Below, one piece after another: positions 51,111 through 59,457 of a DNA stretch of 64,000 nucleotides. Each line of letters starts with the position of its first letter. Positions within the stretch are counted from its first letter, which is position 1. Where the stretch lies: positions 2,232,001 through 2,296,000 of the forward strand of contig NZ_CP028369.1 in the NCBI RefSeq assembly GCF_003032475.1. The letters run 5' to 3'. Source of the stretch: Streptomyces sp. P3. GTDB lineage: Bacteria > Actinomycetota > Actinomycetes > Streptomycetales > Streptomycetaceae. The position numbers and the translations under genes are program-made. Under the pieces are notes generated by a model. That model saw only the letters and a program-made list of their open reading frames with translations, ran no database searches and was not told the DNA's origin.

Positions 51111-53225
51111 GTGCACGAGATGGTCAAAGGTGCCAACGTGGGGCTGGCGGCGCTGAGCGAGAACACGGACGCGGTGGTCGTCAGCCTGGGATGGGCCAGT
51201 CCGACCGGGGAAGGCGACGCGGACGTCTCGGTGCTGCTGCTGAACGCCGACGGCAAGGTGCGCAGTGACGCCGACTTCTTCTTCTACAACCACCCGGTCG
51301 CCCCGGACGGCAGTGTGCAGCTGCTGGGCAAGGCACCCTCGGGCGAGGGCAGTGAGGACCGCATCGGGTTCGACCTGACGGCCATACCGGCCGACGTCGA
51401 GCGGATCGTCGTCGCCGCCAGCCGGTACGAGGGCGCCCGCTTCGACGAACTGGATGCTCTTCGAGTCACGTTGGCCGACGGCGACGGGGACGAACTGCTG
51501 CGGTTCGCCGTCGACGACGCCGGGCCGGTGAGCGCGTTCATCTTCGGCGAGCTGTACCGGCGTGCGGAGGACTGGAAGTTCCGGGCGGTTGGCCAGGGCT
51601 ATGAAGCCGGTCTGGCGGGTCTTGCGTCCGACTTCGGGGTCGACATCGAAGACGACGCAGCCGACCTCTCCGCGGAGGATGCCGACGAGGCCGGTGGGCT
51701 CGGCGGTGACGGGGCAGCTCCCGCCGACCTCGGCGAAGGTCCAGGTTCCACGACCGCGGGCTCCTCGGAGCCGACCGCCCGTGCCGTCGATTACGACCCA
51801 CGCACTGCCGACCCGCACCCGAACGACTCCCTCCCGCCCGACTCCATCGCGGCCGTGCCTGCCCCGCGTCCCGCCGGCGACGACCCGGGCGCGGGCAAGG
51901 CCGCGGCGCGCCCCCGCACCGCGAAGAAGAAGATCACCCTCCCGAAGACGGCGAAGAAGTCGCTCGCGGAGAACGAGTCATGGAAGGGCGCCCGCCTCTT
52001 CCCGGTCTCCGCGCTGAAGAGCGACCGGGACCGCGAGACGCGGGCCACCTCCGTGCTGCTGTCGGTGATGGCGCAGGTTCCTGAGTTCGGGCGGCGGCTC
52101 ACCGCGGCGTTCGGGGCTCCCGCGGGTCGGATGGAGACGTTCACCGAGGTGTCGCTGCCGCACGGCGACACCCCGCGCCGACCGGACGGGGTCATCCGCG
52201 TCGAGCGAGCGGGCAAGCTGTGGACCGCGTTGGTCGAGACGAAGACCAACGGCAACCCCCTGAGGCCCGAGCAGGTGCAGGCCTACATGGACATCGCCGC
52301 CCGGCGCGGCTACGAGGCCGTGATCACGATCTCCAACGACGTGGCGCTCGAGGGCAGTCCACTGGTCGACGTCAAGACAGACGGCCGACGCAAGCACAAG
52401 GCGGCCCTCCGTCACCTGTCCTGGGCCGAGGTGGCCCACCACGCCCAGCTGCTCATTCGGCACGAGGGTGTCGGCAACAGCGCGCACGCCTGGCTGCTCC
52501 AGGAACTGCTGCACTACCTCCAGCACGACAACTCCGGCTGCCACGGCTTCCAGAACATGGGCGCGGCCTGGGTACCCGTGCGCAGGGGCATCGACGACGA
52601 GACCCTGTGCCGGGGTGACGCCCGCGCCCTGGAGGTCGTCGAAAGCTGGGAGCGGCTCGTGCGGCAGGTCTGTCTCGGGCTCGGCGGCGAGCTCGGACAG
52701 AAGGTGCTGCCCGTGCAGCGCGCTCGGCGCGGCGACGATCCGGGGGCGCGCCGGGCGCGGATGGCCGACGACCTGTGCGACGGGGGAAAGCTGCAGGCGG
52801 AGCTTCGGATCGAGGGGACGCCCGGGGTGCTCGCGGTTGGGGCCGATCTGCGCACCGGCAGGCTGCGCACGTCCGTCGAGATCCCCGCGCCCGATCAGGG
52901 ATATCCGCTGACCTGGGTCAAACGGCTCGTCCGGCGGCTCGCGGAGGCTCCGGCGGACCTGCATGTGGAGACCCTGGTCGAAGACGGTCTCGGCGGCCCC
53001 CGCGGCACCTTGGAGCGGCTCCGCCCGGAACCGGCCGATCTGTTGCCGAAGAACGGGGCGAGGATCACCGGCTTCCGGCTCACCCTCTTCAAGGGCATGG
53101 GCAGCGGTCGCGGCAATGCCGAGTCCGGATTCATTCGCAGCGTGGACGACGCCGTACAGCGTTTCCACTCCGCGGTCGTCGTCCACCTGGAACATCCGGC
53201 ACCGCGCAGTTCCCCGGTCGCTTAG
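51111..53225 (+). CDS. TerD domain fused to a PD-(D/E)XK nuclease-like domain
   Basis: The 704-residue protein has a TerD domain (about 1-180: KGANVGLAALSENTDAVVVS, DADVSVLLLNADGKVRSDADF in part, FNDL-like calcium sites), an acidic-to-basic linker (about 180-300) and a C-terminal half. Residues about 300-420 show a PD-(D/E)XK core: RPDGVIRV (Asp359), TALVETKTNG (Glu376, Lys378) and QVQAYMD (Gln388/Tyr392, the QxxxY motif). TerD proteins bind calcium and associate with tellurite, stress and phage-defence systems. A TerD-linked nuclease would suggest a stress or defence effector. GTG 51111 was chosen; ATG 51120 is also possible. Confidence 0.85.
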   Translation: MHEMVKGANVGLAALSENTDAVVVSLGWASPTGEGDADVSVLLLNADGKVRSDADFFFYNHPVAPDGSVQLLGKAPSGEGSEDRIGFDLTAIPADVERIVVAASRYEGARFDELDALRVTLADGDGDELLRFAVDDAGPVSAFIFGELYRRAEDWKFRAVGQGYEAGLAGLASDFGVDIEDDAADLSAEDADEAGGLGGDGAAPADLGEGPGSTTAGSSEPTARAVDYDPRTADPHPNDSLPPDSIAAVPAPRPAGDDPGAGKAAARPRTAKKKITLPKTAKKSLAENESWKGARLFPVSALKSDRDRETRATSVLLSVMAQVPEFGRRLTAAFGAPAGRMETFTEVSLPHGDTPRRPDGVIRVERAGKLWTALVETKTNGNPLRPEQVQAYMDIAARRGYEAVITISNDVALEGSPLVDVKTDGRRKHKAALRHLSWAEVAHHAQLLIRHEGVGNSAHAWLLQELLHYLQHDNSGCHGFQNMGAAWVPVRRGIDDETLCRGDARALEVVESWERLVRQVCLGLGGELGQKVLPVQRARRGDDPGARRARMADDLCDGGKLQAELRIEGTPGVLAVGADLRTGRLRTSVEIPAPDQGYPLTWVKRLVRRLAEAPADLHVETLVEDGLGGPRGTLERLRPEPADLLPKNGARITGFRLTLFKGMGSGRGNAESGFIRSVDDAVQRFHSAVVVHLEHPAPRSSPVA

Positions 53226-53512
53226 GCGAGGCACTGTCGGGCTGAGGCGGCCCGCTCCGCTGCCGCCCCGAGGACGGTGAGCCGACGCCGCGCTCGCTGG
53301 GCCTGCCGGACGACGGTCACACGTGCCCGGTGCCGAAGGACGGGCGGTCGAGGCAACCGAAAGTGTGAAGTCGGGGGTCTTCTGAGGCGACAGCGCCTTC
53401 TCGGACGTATTCCTGCGTGTGTGCGGGGTTCCGGTGTCCGGCGGTGACCGACGCCGGCGATCCGAGCACGGTGTACGGGGTGGAAACGGCCTAGGCGGAG
53501 GGGCGAGCGCCG

Positions 53513-54919
53513 GTGAGCGGAACGAGAAGGCGTGGGCAGGTGCCGGTGCGGGGGAGCGGTGCGGCGGGACGGGCCGGCGGGACGCGGCTGACCCGGCGCG
53601 GGCGCGTCGTCGCCTGGGGCGCGGGGGTGAGCGCCGTCGTCCTCCTCGGGGTCGGCGGGACCGCCGCGTGGATCTGGTACGACCTCAACGACAACATCAC
53701 CTCCGCCGAGGTGGACGACAAGCTGGGCGGCGACCGGCCGCAGAACCTCAGCCCCGGCTCGAAGAACATCATGGTCGTCGGGTCCGACAGCCGTGACGGC
53801 GCCAACGCCAAGTACGGCAAGGACCTGACCACCATGCAGTCCGACACGCTGATGGTGCTGCACATTCCGGCCGACCGTAAGTGGGCGTCGGTCGTGTCCT
53901 TCCCGCGTGACTCGTGGGTGGAGATACCCGGGTGCGAGAAGGGCGACGGCACGGCGTCCTCCCCGCACCACTTCAAGATCAACGAGGCCTTCGCGATCGG
54001 CGGCAGCAACGGCAAGGTCGGCGAGGCCGCCGCGTGCACCATCAAGACCGTCGAGGCCAACACCGGTCTGCGCATCGACCACTTCATGACGGTGGACTTC
54101 TCCGGCTTCAAGGGCATGGTCGACGCGCTGGAGGGCATCGAGGTCTGCCCGAAGCAGGCCATCCACGACGAGAAGGCCCATCTGGACCTGGAGGCGGGGT
54201 GCCAGACCGTCAAGGGCGAGAAGGCGCTGGGATACGTCCGCACCCGCTACAGCGTGGGCGACGGCTCCGACATCGGACGCATCGGGCGCCAGCAGGAGTT
54301 CATGGACGCGCTGGCCAAGAAGGCCAAGTCCAAGCTCACGAGCCCCGACGCCATGTACGGCTTCCTCCAGTCGGTCACCAAGTCCCTCACCACCGACCCC
54401 GACATGGCGGGCATCAAGCCGCTGTACGGGCTCGCGGACGAGCTCAAGGGCATCCCGAGCGACCGTCTGAGCTTCCTCACCGTGCCCAACTACGGGCGCG
54501 TCGCCGACCAGCCCACCGACAAGGCCAACGTCGTGTGGCAGTACCCGCAGGCCGCCGACCTGTTCACCTCCCTGGCCAAGGACAAGGAGGTCACCAAGGC
54601 GCAGTTGGACGCGTCGAGGAAGAACGTGGTGTACGCCTCCAGCGTGCGGGTCCAGGTGCTGAACGGCACCGGCGTCCCGGGGCGCGCGGCGGCCGTCGCG
54701 GAGAAGCTGAAGCAGGCCGGCTACACCGTCACCGGCACGGGCAACGCCCCCGGGACGGTGGCCAGGACGACCGTCACCTGTCCGTCGGGTCTCGAGGGCA
54801 AGGCGGCCGTCCTCGCGTCCCGGCTGCCCAACCTGCGGGCCACGGCGGACGGTTCGGCCACCGCCGGCGTCGTCACCCTGGTCGTCGGACCGGAACTGAA
54901 GGTCGAGGACGTCGCCTGA
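53513..54919 (+). CDS. LytR-CpsA-Psr (LCP) family glycopolymer ligase
   Basis: The 468-residue membrane protein transfers wall teichoic-acid-like or arabinogalactan-like polymers to peptidoglycan. It has one transmembrane helix (about 30-52), an LCP domain (about 80-260) with GSDSR, SFPRDSWVEIPG and RTRYSVGDGSDIGRIGRQQEF (given in part; the Arg/Asp cluster binds pyrophosphate lipids), and a LytR_C domain (about 375-465: SVRVQVLNGTGVPGRAAAVAEKL). GTG 53513 has GGAGGGG upstream but distant. Its stop is followed by a structured non-coding region. Confidence 0.94.
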   Translation: MSGTRRRGQVPVRGSGAAGRAGGTRLTRRGRVVAWGAGVSAVVLLGVGGTAAWIWYDLNDNITSAEVDDKLGGDRPQNLSPGSKNIMVVGSDSRDGANAKYGKDLTTMQSDTLMVLHIPADRKWASVVSFPRDSWVEIPGCEKGDGTASSPHHFKINEAFAIGGSNGKVGEAAACTIKTVEANTGLRIDHFMTVDFSGFKGMVDALEGIEVCPKQAIHDEKAHLDLEAGCQTVKGEKALGYVRTRYSVGDGSDIGRIGRQQEFMDALAKKAKSKLTSPDAMYGFLQSVTKSLTTDPDMAGIKPLYGLADELKGIPSDRLSFLTVPNYGRVADQPTDKANVVWQYPQAADLFTSLAKDKEVTKAQLDASRKNVVYASSVRVQVLNGTGVPGRAAAVAEKLKQAGYTVTGTGNAPGTVARTTVTCPSGLEGKAAVLASRLPNLRATADGSATAGVVTLVVGPELKVEDVA

Positions 54920-54963
54920 CCGCTTCGCGGCTCTTCCTGGTCAACGGGGCTCCGGAAATGGGG

Positions 54964-54969
54964 TAACAT
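54964..54969 (+). promoter_or_regulatory. -10 box of a possible small RNA
   Basis: TAACAT lies about 45 bp after the LCP stop, in the least GC-rich part of the spacer. Transcription would begin near 54976, just before the structured stretch. The -35 region is weak. Confidence 0.4.
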
Positions 54970-54975
54970 TGATCT

Positions 54976-55135
54976 TGAGCCGGTCACCGGAGAGAAAAAA
55001 CGGTGAACGACCTCTGCGTTGGTGGTCCAAGGAAAGACGCCCCGCTTCCTGCGGGGAAATGCAGGTGCAAGGCCTGCCCGGCGCTCCATCGGAACGAGCC
55101 TCATCCCGTGCTCCACGGGGTGGGGCTCGTTCTCG
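54976..55135 (+). ncRNA. unidentified structured RNA with terminal hairpin
   Basis: Within about 160 nt there are five successive hairpins on the plus strand: TCACCG/CGGTGA (loop 11 nt, A-rich), GACC/GGTC, CCCCGC/GCGGGG (loop TTCCT), GCAGG/CCTGC and a final long hairpin GAACGAGCC/GGCTCGTTC enclosing CCCGTG/CACGGG. The last is an ordinary terminator by shape. Frames here translate to Cys/Pro-rich strings with no support. I cannot match it to a known riboswitch (not c-di-AMP, cobalamin, TPP, glycine or T-box as far as I recall). It could be an sRNA or a leader RNA; the histidine kinase downstream has its own promoter. Confidence 0.5.
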
Positions 55136-55249
55136 TTCCCCCGCCGGATACGGCACACGGGATCTCCCGGCGCGCGCGGGCATCCGCGGCCCCGCCCCCG
55201 GCCGCGCCGCCTCGACCGTTCGGCCGATACCGCCCGCCGCGTCCGCGCC

Positions 55250-55255
55250 TACCGT
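55250..55255 (+). promoter_or_regulatory. -10 box for leaderless histidine kinase transcript
   Basis: TACCGT is followed by exactly seven bases and the ATG at 55263, which then opens the protein MRSTWLRGSARG. Confidence 0.5.
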
Positions 55256-55262
55256 GAACGAC

Positions 55263-56432
55263 ATGAGATCAACCTGGCTACGAGGCAGTGCACGGGGCGC
55301 GGCCGTCGGCGCGCTGCTGGCAGCCTGCGTCCTGGACCTGGTGATCGCCGACTCGGAGGGCAGTCTCTGGGGTCCCGCGGTCCTCCTCGCCGTCGGCCTG
55401 GTCGCGGTGCTGTGGCCCGCCTCGCGCCGCCCCGCACGGCTCACCCCGCAGCTGCGCACCGCCGTGCCCGCTCTGCTGTCCGCCCTGTACACGGCCGCCG
55501 CTGTCGTCCAGGGCCACCTGGCCCCCTTCGGGCCGGGCGAGCTCGCGATCCTGCTGTGTCTTCTCTTCGTCGCCGTGCGGCACTGCCCGCCGAACCGGGT
55601 CGTCGCGTGTGCCGCGCTGGACGCGCTCGCCTTCCTCGCCACGCCGTGCCGTGAGTTCTGGCCGCCGTGGTCCCAGGAGGGCGAGGGGCTCGCCTACATC
55701 GTCGTGGGACTGGTGTTCGTCCTTCTCGTCGGCTCGCTCGCCGTCTACCTGCGCTCGCTCGACTACCGCCGCACCGTCGCCGTCGACGACACCCGCCGCG
55801 AGGAACGCCTCGCCATCGCCGCGGACCTGCACGACTTCGTCGCCCACCACGTCACCGGGATCCTCGTGCAGACGCAGGTGGCGCGCATGATGACGCGTGT
55901 GGGGCCGGAGCCGGGCGAACAGCTCGACCCCGTCCTCGCCGGCATCGAACGCGCCGCCACCGAGGCGCTCGCCTCCATGCGGCGCACGGTCGGCGTCCTG
56001 CGGGACACGCCCGAGGCCGACCGGCGGCCCGTCGGCGACCTGGCCGGCATCACCGGCCTCGTCGAGAACTTCGTGGGCGGACCCGGCCAGCAGGTCGCCC
56101 TCCACCGTTCACCCACCGTCTCGGACGACCTCCCGCACGAGGTGCAGGCCGCCGCCTTCCGCGTCGTCCAGGAGGCGCTGACGAACGTGCGGCGGCACGC
56201 CGCGGACGCCTCCGCCGTCACCGTCCGCCTGGGGCTCGACGGCGAGCGGCTCGACGTCACCGTGGTCGACGACGGCCACGGTGGCGCCCCCCTGCCCGCC
56301 GAGGCCCACGGCGGCGGCTTCGGTCTGGTGGGTCTGCGGGAGCGGGTCACGGCGCTGGGCGGCGACCTGAGCACCGGCCCGCTGCCGTCCGGCCACGGCT
56401 GGCAGGTCCGCGCCCTCTTCCCGGCTCGCTGA
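55263..56432 (+). CDS. orphan NarL-type histidine kinase
   Basis: The 389-residue membrane sensor has six hydrophobic segments (about 10-160), a short cytosolic segment, a HisKA_3 dimerisation helix with phosphorylatable histidine in ADLHDFVAHHVTGI, and an HATPase (about 285-385: VQEALTNVRRHA, VVDDGHGG, GGFGLVGLRERV). Such kinases normally pair with an adjacent LuxR-type regulator, but none follows here (next is a broken DUF4287 gene), so its partner is elsewhere. The ATG at 55263 is favoured over GTG 55254 by the leaderless -10. Confidence 0.92.
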   Translation: MRSTWLRGSARGAAVGALLAACVLDLVIADSEGSLWGPAVLLAVGLVAVLWPASRRPARLTPQLRTAVPALLSALYTAAAVVQGHLAPFGPGELAILLCLLFVAVRHCPPNRVVACAALDALAFLATPCREFWPPWSQEGEGLAYIVVGLVFVLLVGSLAVYLRSLDYRRTVAVDDTRREERLAIAADLHDFVAHHVTGILVQTQVARMMTRVGPEPGEQLDPVLAGIERAATEALASMRRTVGVLRDTPEADRRPVGDLAGITGLVENFVGGPGQQVALHRSPTVSDDLPHEVQAAAFRVVQEALTNVRRHAADASAVTVRLGLDGERLDVTVVDDGHGGAPLPAEAHGGGFGLVGLRERVTALGGDLSTGPLPSGHGWQVRALFPAR

Positions 56433-56629
56433 ACCAGCCGGGGCCGGCTTCCCGATCCCCGGCGGTTGCCGGTGAGGTGCTCGGGCCGGCGGATGCGCCT
56501 GTCGCTCCCGGCCGGGCGCCGGTCAGGCAGGAGTGACGCAGGTCATGTTCGCTCACCGATCAGTCTTCGCTCCGCCACGAGTCGAAGAGAGGAAGACCCG
56601 GTCGACCGAGACGAAGGGACGCGATCGCG

Positions 56630-56857
56630 ATGACCGCATCCGTGCAGGGGCCCGCCGCCTACTTCCCGTCCATCGAGAAGAAGTACGGCCGTCCGGTCGC
56701 CGAGTGAAAGACCCTGATCCGTGCCTCGCCGCTGACGCGGCACATGGAACTGGTCTCCTGGCTGAAGACGGAGCACGCCATGGGTCACGGTCACGCCAAC
56801 GCGCTGGTCGCGCACACCCTGGCGGAGGACGCCGGGCGTGAGTCCGGCGGGGTGTGA
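56630..56857 (+). pseudogene. DUF4287 domain gene interrupted by in-frame TGA
   Basis: The frame reads MTASVQGPAAYFPSIEKKYG RPVAE, then TGA (56705-56707) at codon 26, then KTLIRASPLTRHMELVSWLK TEHAMGHGHANALVAHT and a tail to TGA 56857. The two halves together make one DUF4287 domain (helical, ending in the ELVSWLK..GHGHA motif). An aromatic residue, usually Trp or Phe, is expected at the stop, so a single TGG-to-TGA change explains it. ATG has AAGGGA upstream. Either a recent nonsense mutation, a sequencing error or stop-codon readthrough. The family function is unknown. Confidence 0.75.
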
Positions 56858-56897
56858 GTCCGGCGGGCCCCGGCGTCGGCCGGGCCCGGCCGTGTCC

Positions 56898-58442
56898 TCA
56901 GCGTCCGCCCGTGCCGCTGCCCTTGGCGGGGGAGCGGCGGCGGCCCTGTGCGGGCCGGCGGGGGCGGGAGGCCGAGCCGCCGTGCTCGGAGTTGCCGCGC
57001 TGGGAGCCGTTCCGCTCGGAGTTGCCGCGCTGGGCGCCGCCGCGTTCGGAGCCGCCGCCACGGGCCGCGTTCTTGCGGGCGGGCCGGGCTTCCGCGGTGG
57101 GCGGCGGGGTGAGCACGACGGGCACGCCGGACGGCGTCTGCGCCCCGGTGATCCGGTTCAGCTCGGTGCCCCCGGAGCGGACCTGGGTGGTCTGCGGGGT
57201 GATGCCGGCGTCGGCCATCAAACGGGTCATCTCACGGCGCTGGTGCGGCAGGACGAGGGTGACGACGGTGCCGGACTCGCCGGCGCGGGCGGTGCGGCCG
57301 CCGCGGTGCAGGTAGTCCTTGTGGTCGCCGGGCGGGTCGACGTTGACGACGAGGTCGAGGTTGTCGACGTGGATGCCGCGGGCGGCGACGTTGGTCGCCA
57401 CCAGCACCCGGACGTGCCCGTCCTTGAACTGGGTCAGCGTGCGGGTGCGCTGCGACTGGGACTTGCCGCCGTGCAGGGACGCCGCCCGGACACCGACCGC
57501 CAGCAGCTTCTTGGCGAGCCGGTCCGCCGCGTGCTTGGTGTCCAGGAACATGATCGTCCGGCCGTCGCGGGCGGCGATCTCGGTCGTCGTGGCGTGCTTG
57601 TCCTCGTCCTCCACGTGCAGCAGGTGGTGATCCATCGTGGTCACCGCACCCGCGGACGGGTCGACGGAGTGGACGACGGGATCGTGCAGGTAGTTGCGCA
57701 CCAGCCGGTCGACGTTGCGGTCCAGCGTCGCCGAGAACAGCAGGCGCTGGCCGTCGGGACGCACCAGGTCGAGCAGTCGCGTCACCTGCGGCATGAAGCC
57801 CATGTCGGCCATCTGGTCGGCCTCGTCGAGGACGGTGACGGCGACCTGGTCCAGCCGGCAGTCGTCCCGGTCGATGAGGTCCTTGAGACGTCCGGGCGTG
57901 GCGACGACGACCTCGGCGCCGCCGCGCAGGGCGCTCGCCTGCCGGCCGATGGACAGTCCACCGACGACGGTGGCGATGCGCAGGCGCAGCGCGCGGGCGT
58001 AGGGGGTGAGGGCGTCGTTGACCTGCTGGGCCAGTTCCCGGGTGGGGACGAGGACCAGGGCCAGCGGCCGGCGGGGTTCGGCCCGCTGTCCCGCGGTGCG
58101 CGCGAGCAGGGCGAGGCCGAAGGCGAGGGTCTTGCCGGAACCGGTGCGGCCACGGCCCAGGACGTCCCGGCCGGCCAGCGAGTTCGGCAGCGTCGCGCCC
58201 TGGATCGGGAACGGCGTGGTGACGCCCTCGGCGTCGAGCGCGGCCAGCAGCCGCTCGGGCATGTCGAGTTCGGCGAACGCCTCGACCGGCGGCAGCGCCG
58301 GGGTGAGGGTCACCGGCACCGCGAACTCGCCGCCGGACGCGGCGGGTCGGCTCCCGCGTCCGCTCCGCCCGGCTTTGGCCGTACGGGAGGGCGCGCCCTG
58401 GCGCCGGTCCGTACGGGAGCGGACCGAGCTGTTGCGGTTCAT
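56898..58442 (-). CDS. DEAD-box RNA helicase
   Basis: The 514-residue helicase unwinds RNA duplexes with ATP. The order is: N-terminal Arg/Ser/Gly-rich extension, Q motif (PFPIQ, Gln81), motif I (GRGRTGSGKT), Ia (PTRELAQQ), II (VLDEAD, Asp206-Asp209), III (SAT, 237-239), and HRGGRTARAG for motif VI. The C-terminus (about 435-514) is basic RGG-like with NSERNGSQRGNSEHGG-type repeats, an RNA-binding tail. It follows the cold-shock gene on the same strand; a strong hairpin separates them. Helicases paired with cold-shock proteins aid translation at low temperature. Confidence 0.95.
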   Translation of the reverse strand: MNRNSSVRSRTDRRQGAPSRTAKAGRSGRGSRPAASGGEFAVPVTLTPALPPVEAFAELDMPERLLAALDAEGVTTPFPIQGATLPNSLAGRDVLGRGRTGSGKTLAFGLALLARTAGQRAEPRRPLALVLVPTRELAQQVNDALTPYARALRLRIATVVGGLSIGRQASALRGGAEVVVATPGRLKDLIDRDDCRLDQVAVTVLDEADQMADMGFMPQVTRLLDLVRPDGQRLLFSATLDRNVDRLVRNYLHDPVVHSVDPSAGAVTTMDHHLLHVEDEDKHATTTEIAARDGRTIMFLDTKHAADRLAKKLLAVGVRAASLHGGKSQSQRTRTLTQFKDGHVRVLVATNVAARGIHVDNLDLVVNVDPPGDHKDYLHRGGRTARAGESGTVVTLVLPHQRREMTRLMADAGITPQTTQVRSGGTELNRITGAQTPSGVPVVLTPPPTAEARPARKNAARGGGSERGGAQRGNSERNGSQRGNSEHGGSASRPRRPAQGRRRSPAKGSGTGGR

Positions 58443-58478
58443 CCGGTGCCTTTCTCGAAAACTGCCGGACGCCATGAA

Positions 58479-58510
58479 CCGGGGCCCGCACTCAGGAGTG
58501 CGGGCCCCGG
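58479..58510 (-). terminator. hairpin between the cold-shock and helicase genes
   Basis: CCGGGGCCCGCACTC and its exact complement form a 15-bp stem with a very short loop. It lies between the cold-shock stop (58547) and the helicase start (58442), so it should end or attenuate transcription entering the helicase. Confidence 0.85.
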
Positions 58511-58546
58511 TCCTGTCGTCCGCTTGAAACAGACTCAGACGACGGT

Positions 58547-58750
58547 TCAGGCGGGGAGGATGTTCTCCGCCTGCGGGCCCTTCTGGCCCTGCGTCACGTC
58601 GAAGGTGACCTTCTGGCCTTCCTGAAGCTCACGGAAGCCGGACGTGGCGATGTTCGAGTAGTGGGCGAAGACGTCCGGGCCGCCACCCTCCTGCTCGATG
58701 AAGCCGAAGCCCTTTTCCGAGTTGAACCACTTCACGGTGCCAGATGCCAT
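58547..58750 (-). CDS. cold-shock protein (CspA family)
   Basis: The 67-residue OB-fold protein binds single-stranded RNA/DNA through RNP1 (KGFGFIEQE) and RNP2 (DVFAHYS). It begins [20 protein letters not shown], the standard family opening, and ends ENILPA. AAAGGAGAT lies 7 nt before the ATG, a very strong ribosome site. Its long 5' region contains a U-tailed hairpin. It is upstream of the DEAD-box helicase on the same strand, a common low-temperature pairing. Confidence 0.97.
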   Translation of the reverse strand: MASGTVKWFNSEKGFGFIEQEGGGPDVFAHYSNIATSGFRELQEGQKVTFDVTQGQKGPQAENILPA

Positions 58751-58823
58751 GCTGTATCTCCTTTGGGGCAATGCCCGGTGCCCGCACCTTGCGGAACCGG
58801 TGTCGCAGCATCAGAAAAGCCCC

Positions 58824-58869
58824 AAAAACAAAAAGAGTGCCCGTCGACGGAAGGTCGAAAGAGCACTCT
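58824..58869 (-). terminator. U-tailed hairpin in the cold-shock leader
   Basis: On the minus strand AGAGTGC pairs with GCACTCT around a 22-nt loop, immediately followed by TTTTTGTTTTTG. The U-tract is unusual for Streptomyces, where terminators are usually hairpin only. It lies 74-119 nt before the cold-shock ATG. It may be an attenuator or thermosensitive leader element, or the end of an upstream transcript. Confidence 0.6.
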
Positions 58870-59053
58870 GAAGCCTCTGGTAACCGAAACTGCCACTTTT
58901 CTCACGGTAGCACAGGTCGGGATGAAGAGCCGGAACAGTTTTCCGGGTTCCGGGACGCGTCGTGGTGAGTACCCGTACTCAGGAGGCGAGGGCCCTTCTC
59001 GCGGCAGGCTGAGCGCACCACAGCCACACCTTCGGCCGTCAGAGGAGCCCATC

Positions 59054-59386
59054 GTGAGGAAGAGTGGCTTTCGAGTGCACGTTCGATTTGGTCGCGGACT
59101 CGTGCCGGTCGGAGCGGCCGTGGCGGCCGTGGCGGTCACGGCGGCGCTCACCGGCTGTTCCCTGCAGATCGAGGTGGCCGTCTGCGGCCGCGGCCGGTAC
59201 CCGGTGCTCGCGGTGAACAGCAGTGGCGGCGACTGTGTGCCGGACGGCGAGGAACCGGCCGGGGGCTGGGCCCGCTATCCCGCCGGAAAGGTCCCGGAGA
59301 AGGTCGGCGACAAGTGGGACGTGTACGGGGGCACACGCACGCTCGACGGGAAGGGCGCGATCGTGGAACTCCCGGAGGGCGAATAG
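59054..59386 (+). CDS. SCO0607-like lipoprotein
   Basis: The 110-residue protein has an N-terminal signal ending ALTGC (about residue 35), then a short domain with CGRGRYPVLAVNSSGGDCVPDGEEP and WARYPAGKVPEKVGDKWDVY in part. I recognise this as the actinobacterial SCO0607 family of small surface lipoproteins, function unknown. Two cysteines (CGRG and GDCV) likely pair. GTG follows AGAGGAG. It diverges from the cold-shock gene. Confidence 0.86.
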   Translation: MRKSGFRVHVRFGRGLVPVGAAVAAVAVTAALTGCSLQIEVAVCGRGRYPVLAVNSSGGDCVPDGEEPAGGWARYPAGKVPEKVGDKWDVYGGTRTLDGKGAIVELPEGE

Positions 59387-59445
59387 GCCGGGAGAGGGTC
59401 CGCGCGCTTACGGGTGCTGTACGGGTGTCGTGGCGGGTGCCGCTG

Positions 59446-59451
59446 TATAAA
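59446..59451 (+). promoter_or_regulatory. -10 box for leaderless DUF952 transcript
   Basis: TATAAA lies six bases before the ATG at 59458, an unusually AT-rich element in this genome. Confidence 0.5.
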
Positions 59452-59457
59452 CGGATC

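Noticed and set aside
53226..53512. Possible gene between the TerD fusion and LCP genes
   Set aside because: Minus-strand frame VTVVRQAQRARRRLTVLG lacks a start and is interrupted upstream by LCP antisense; treated as spacer.
54976..55135. Known riboswitch (c-di-AMP, cobalamin, TPP, glycine, T-box)
   Set aside because: None of the core motifs I know for these classes is present; a covariance search is needed to be sure.
54721..55158. Minus-strand frame over the structured RNA region
   Set aside because: Low complexity and no start signal; the hairpins on the plus strand fit RNA structure better.
55003..55257. Cys-rich small ORF starting VNDLCVGGPRKD over the structured RNA
   Set aside because: No ribosome site apart from the hairpin, and codons are dictated by the stems; not convincing as a gene, although conservation would reopen it.
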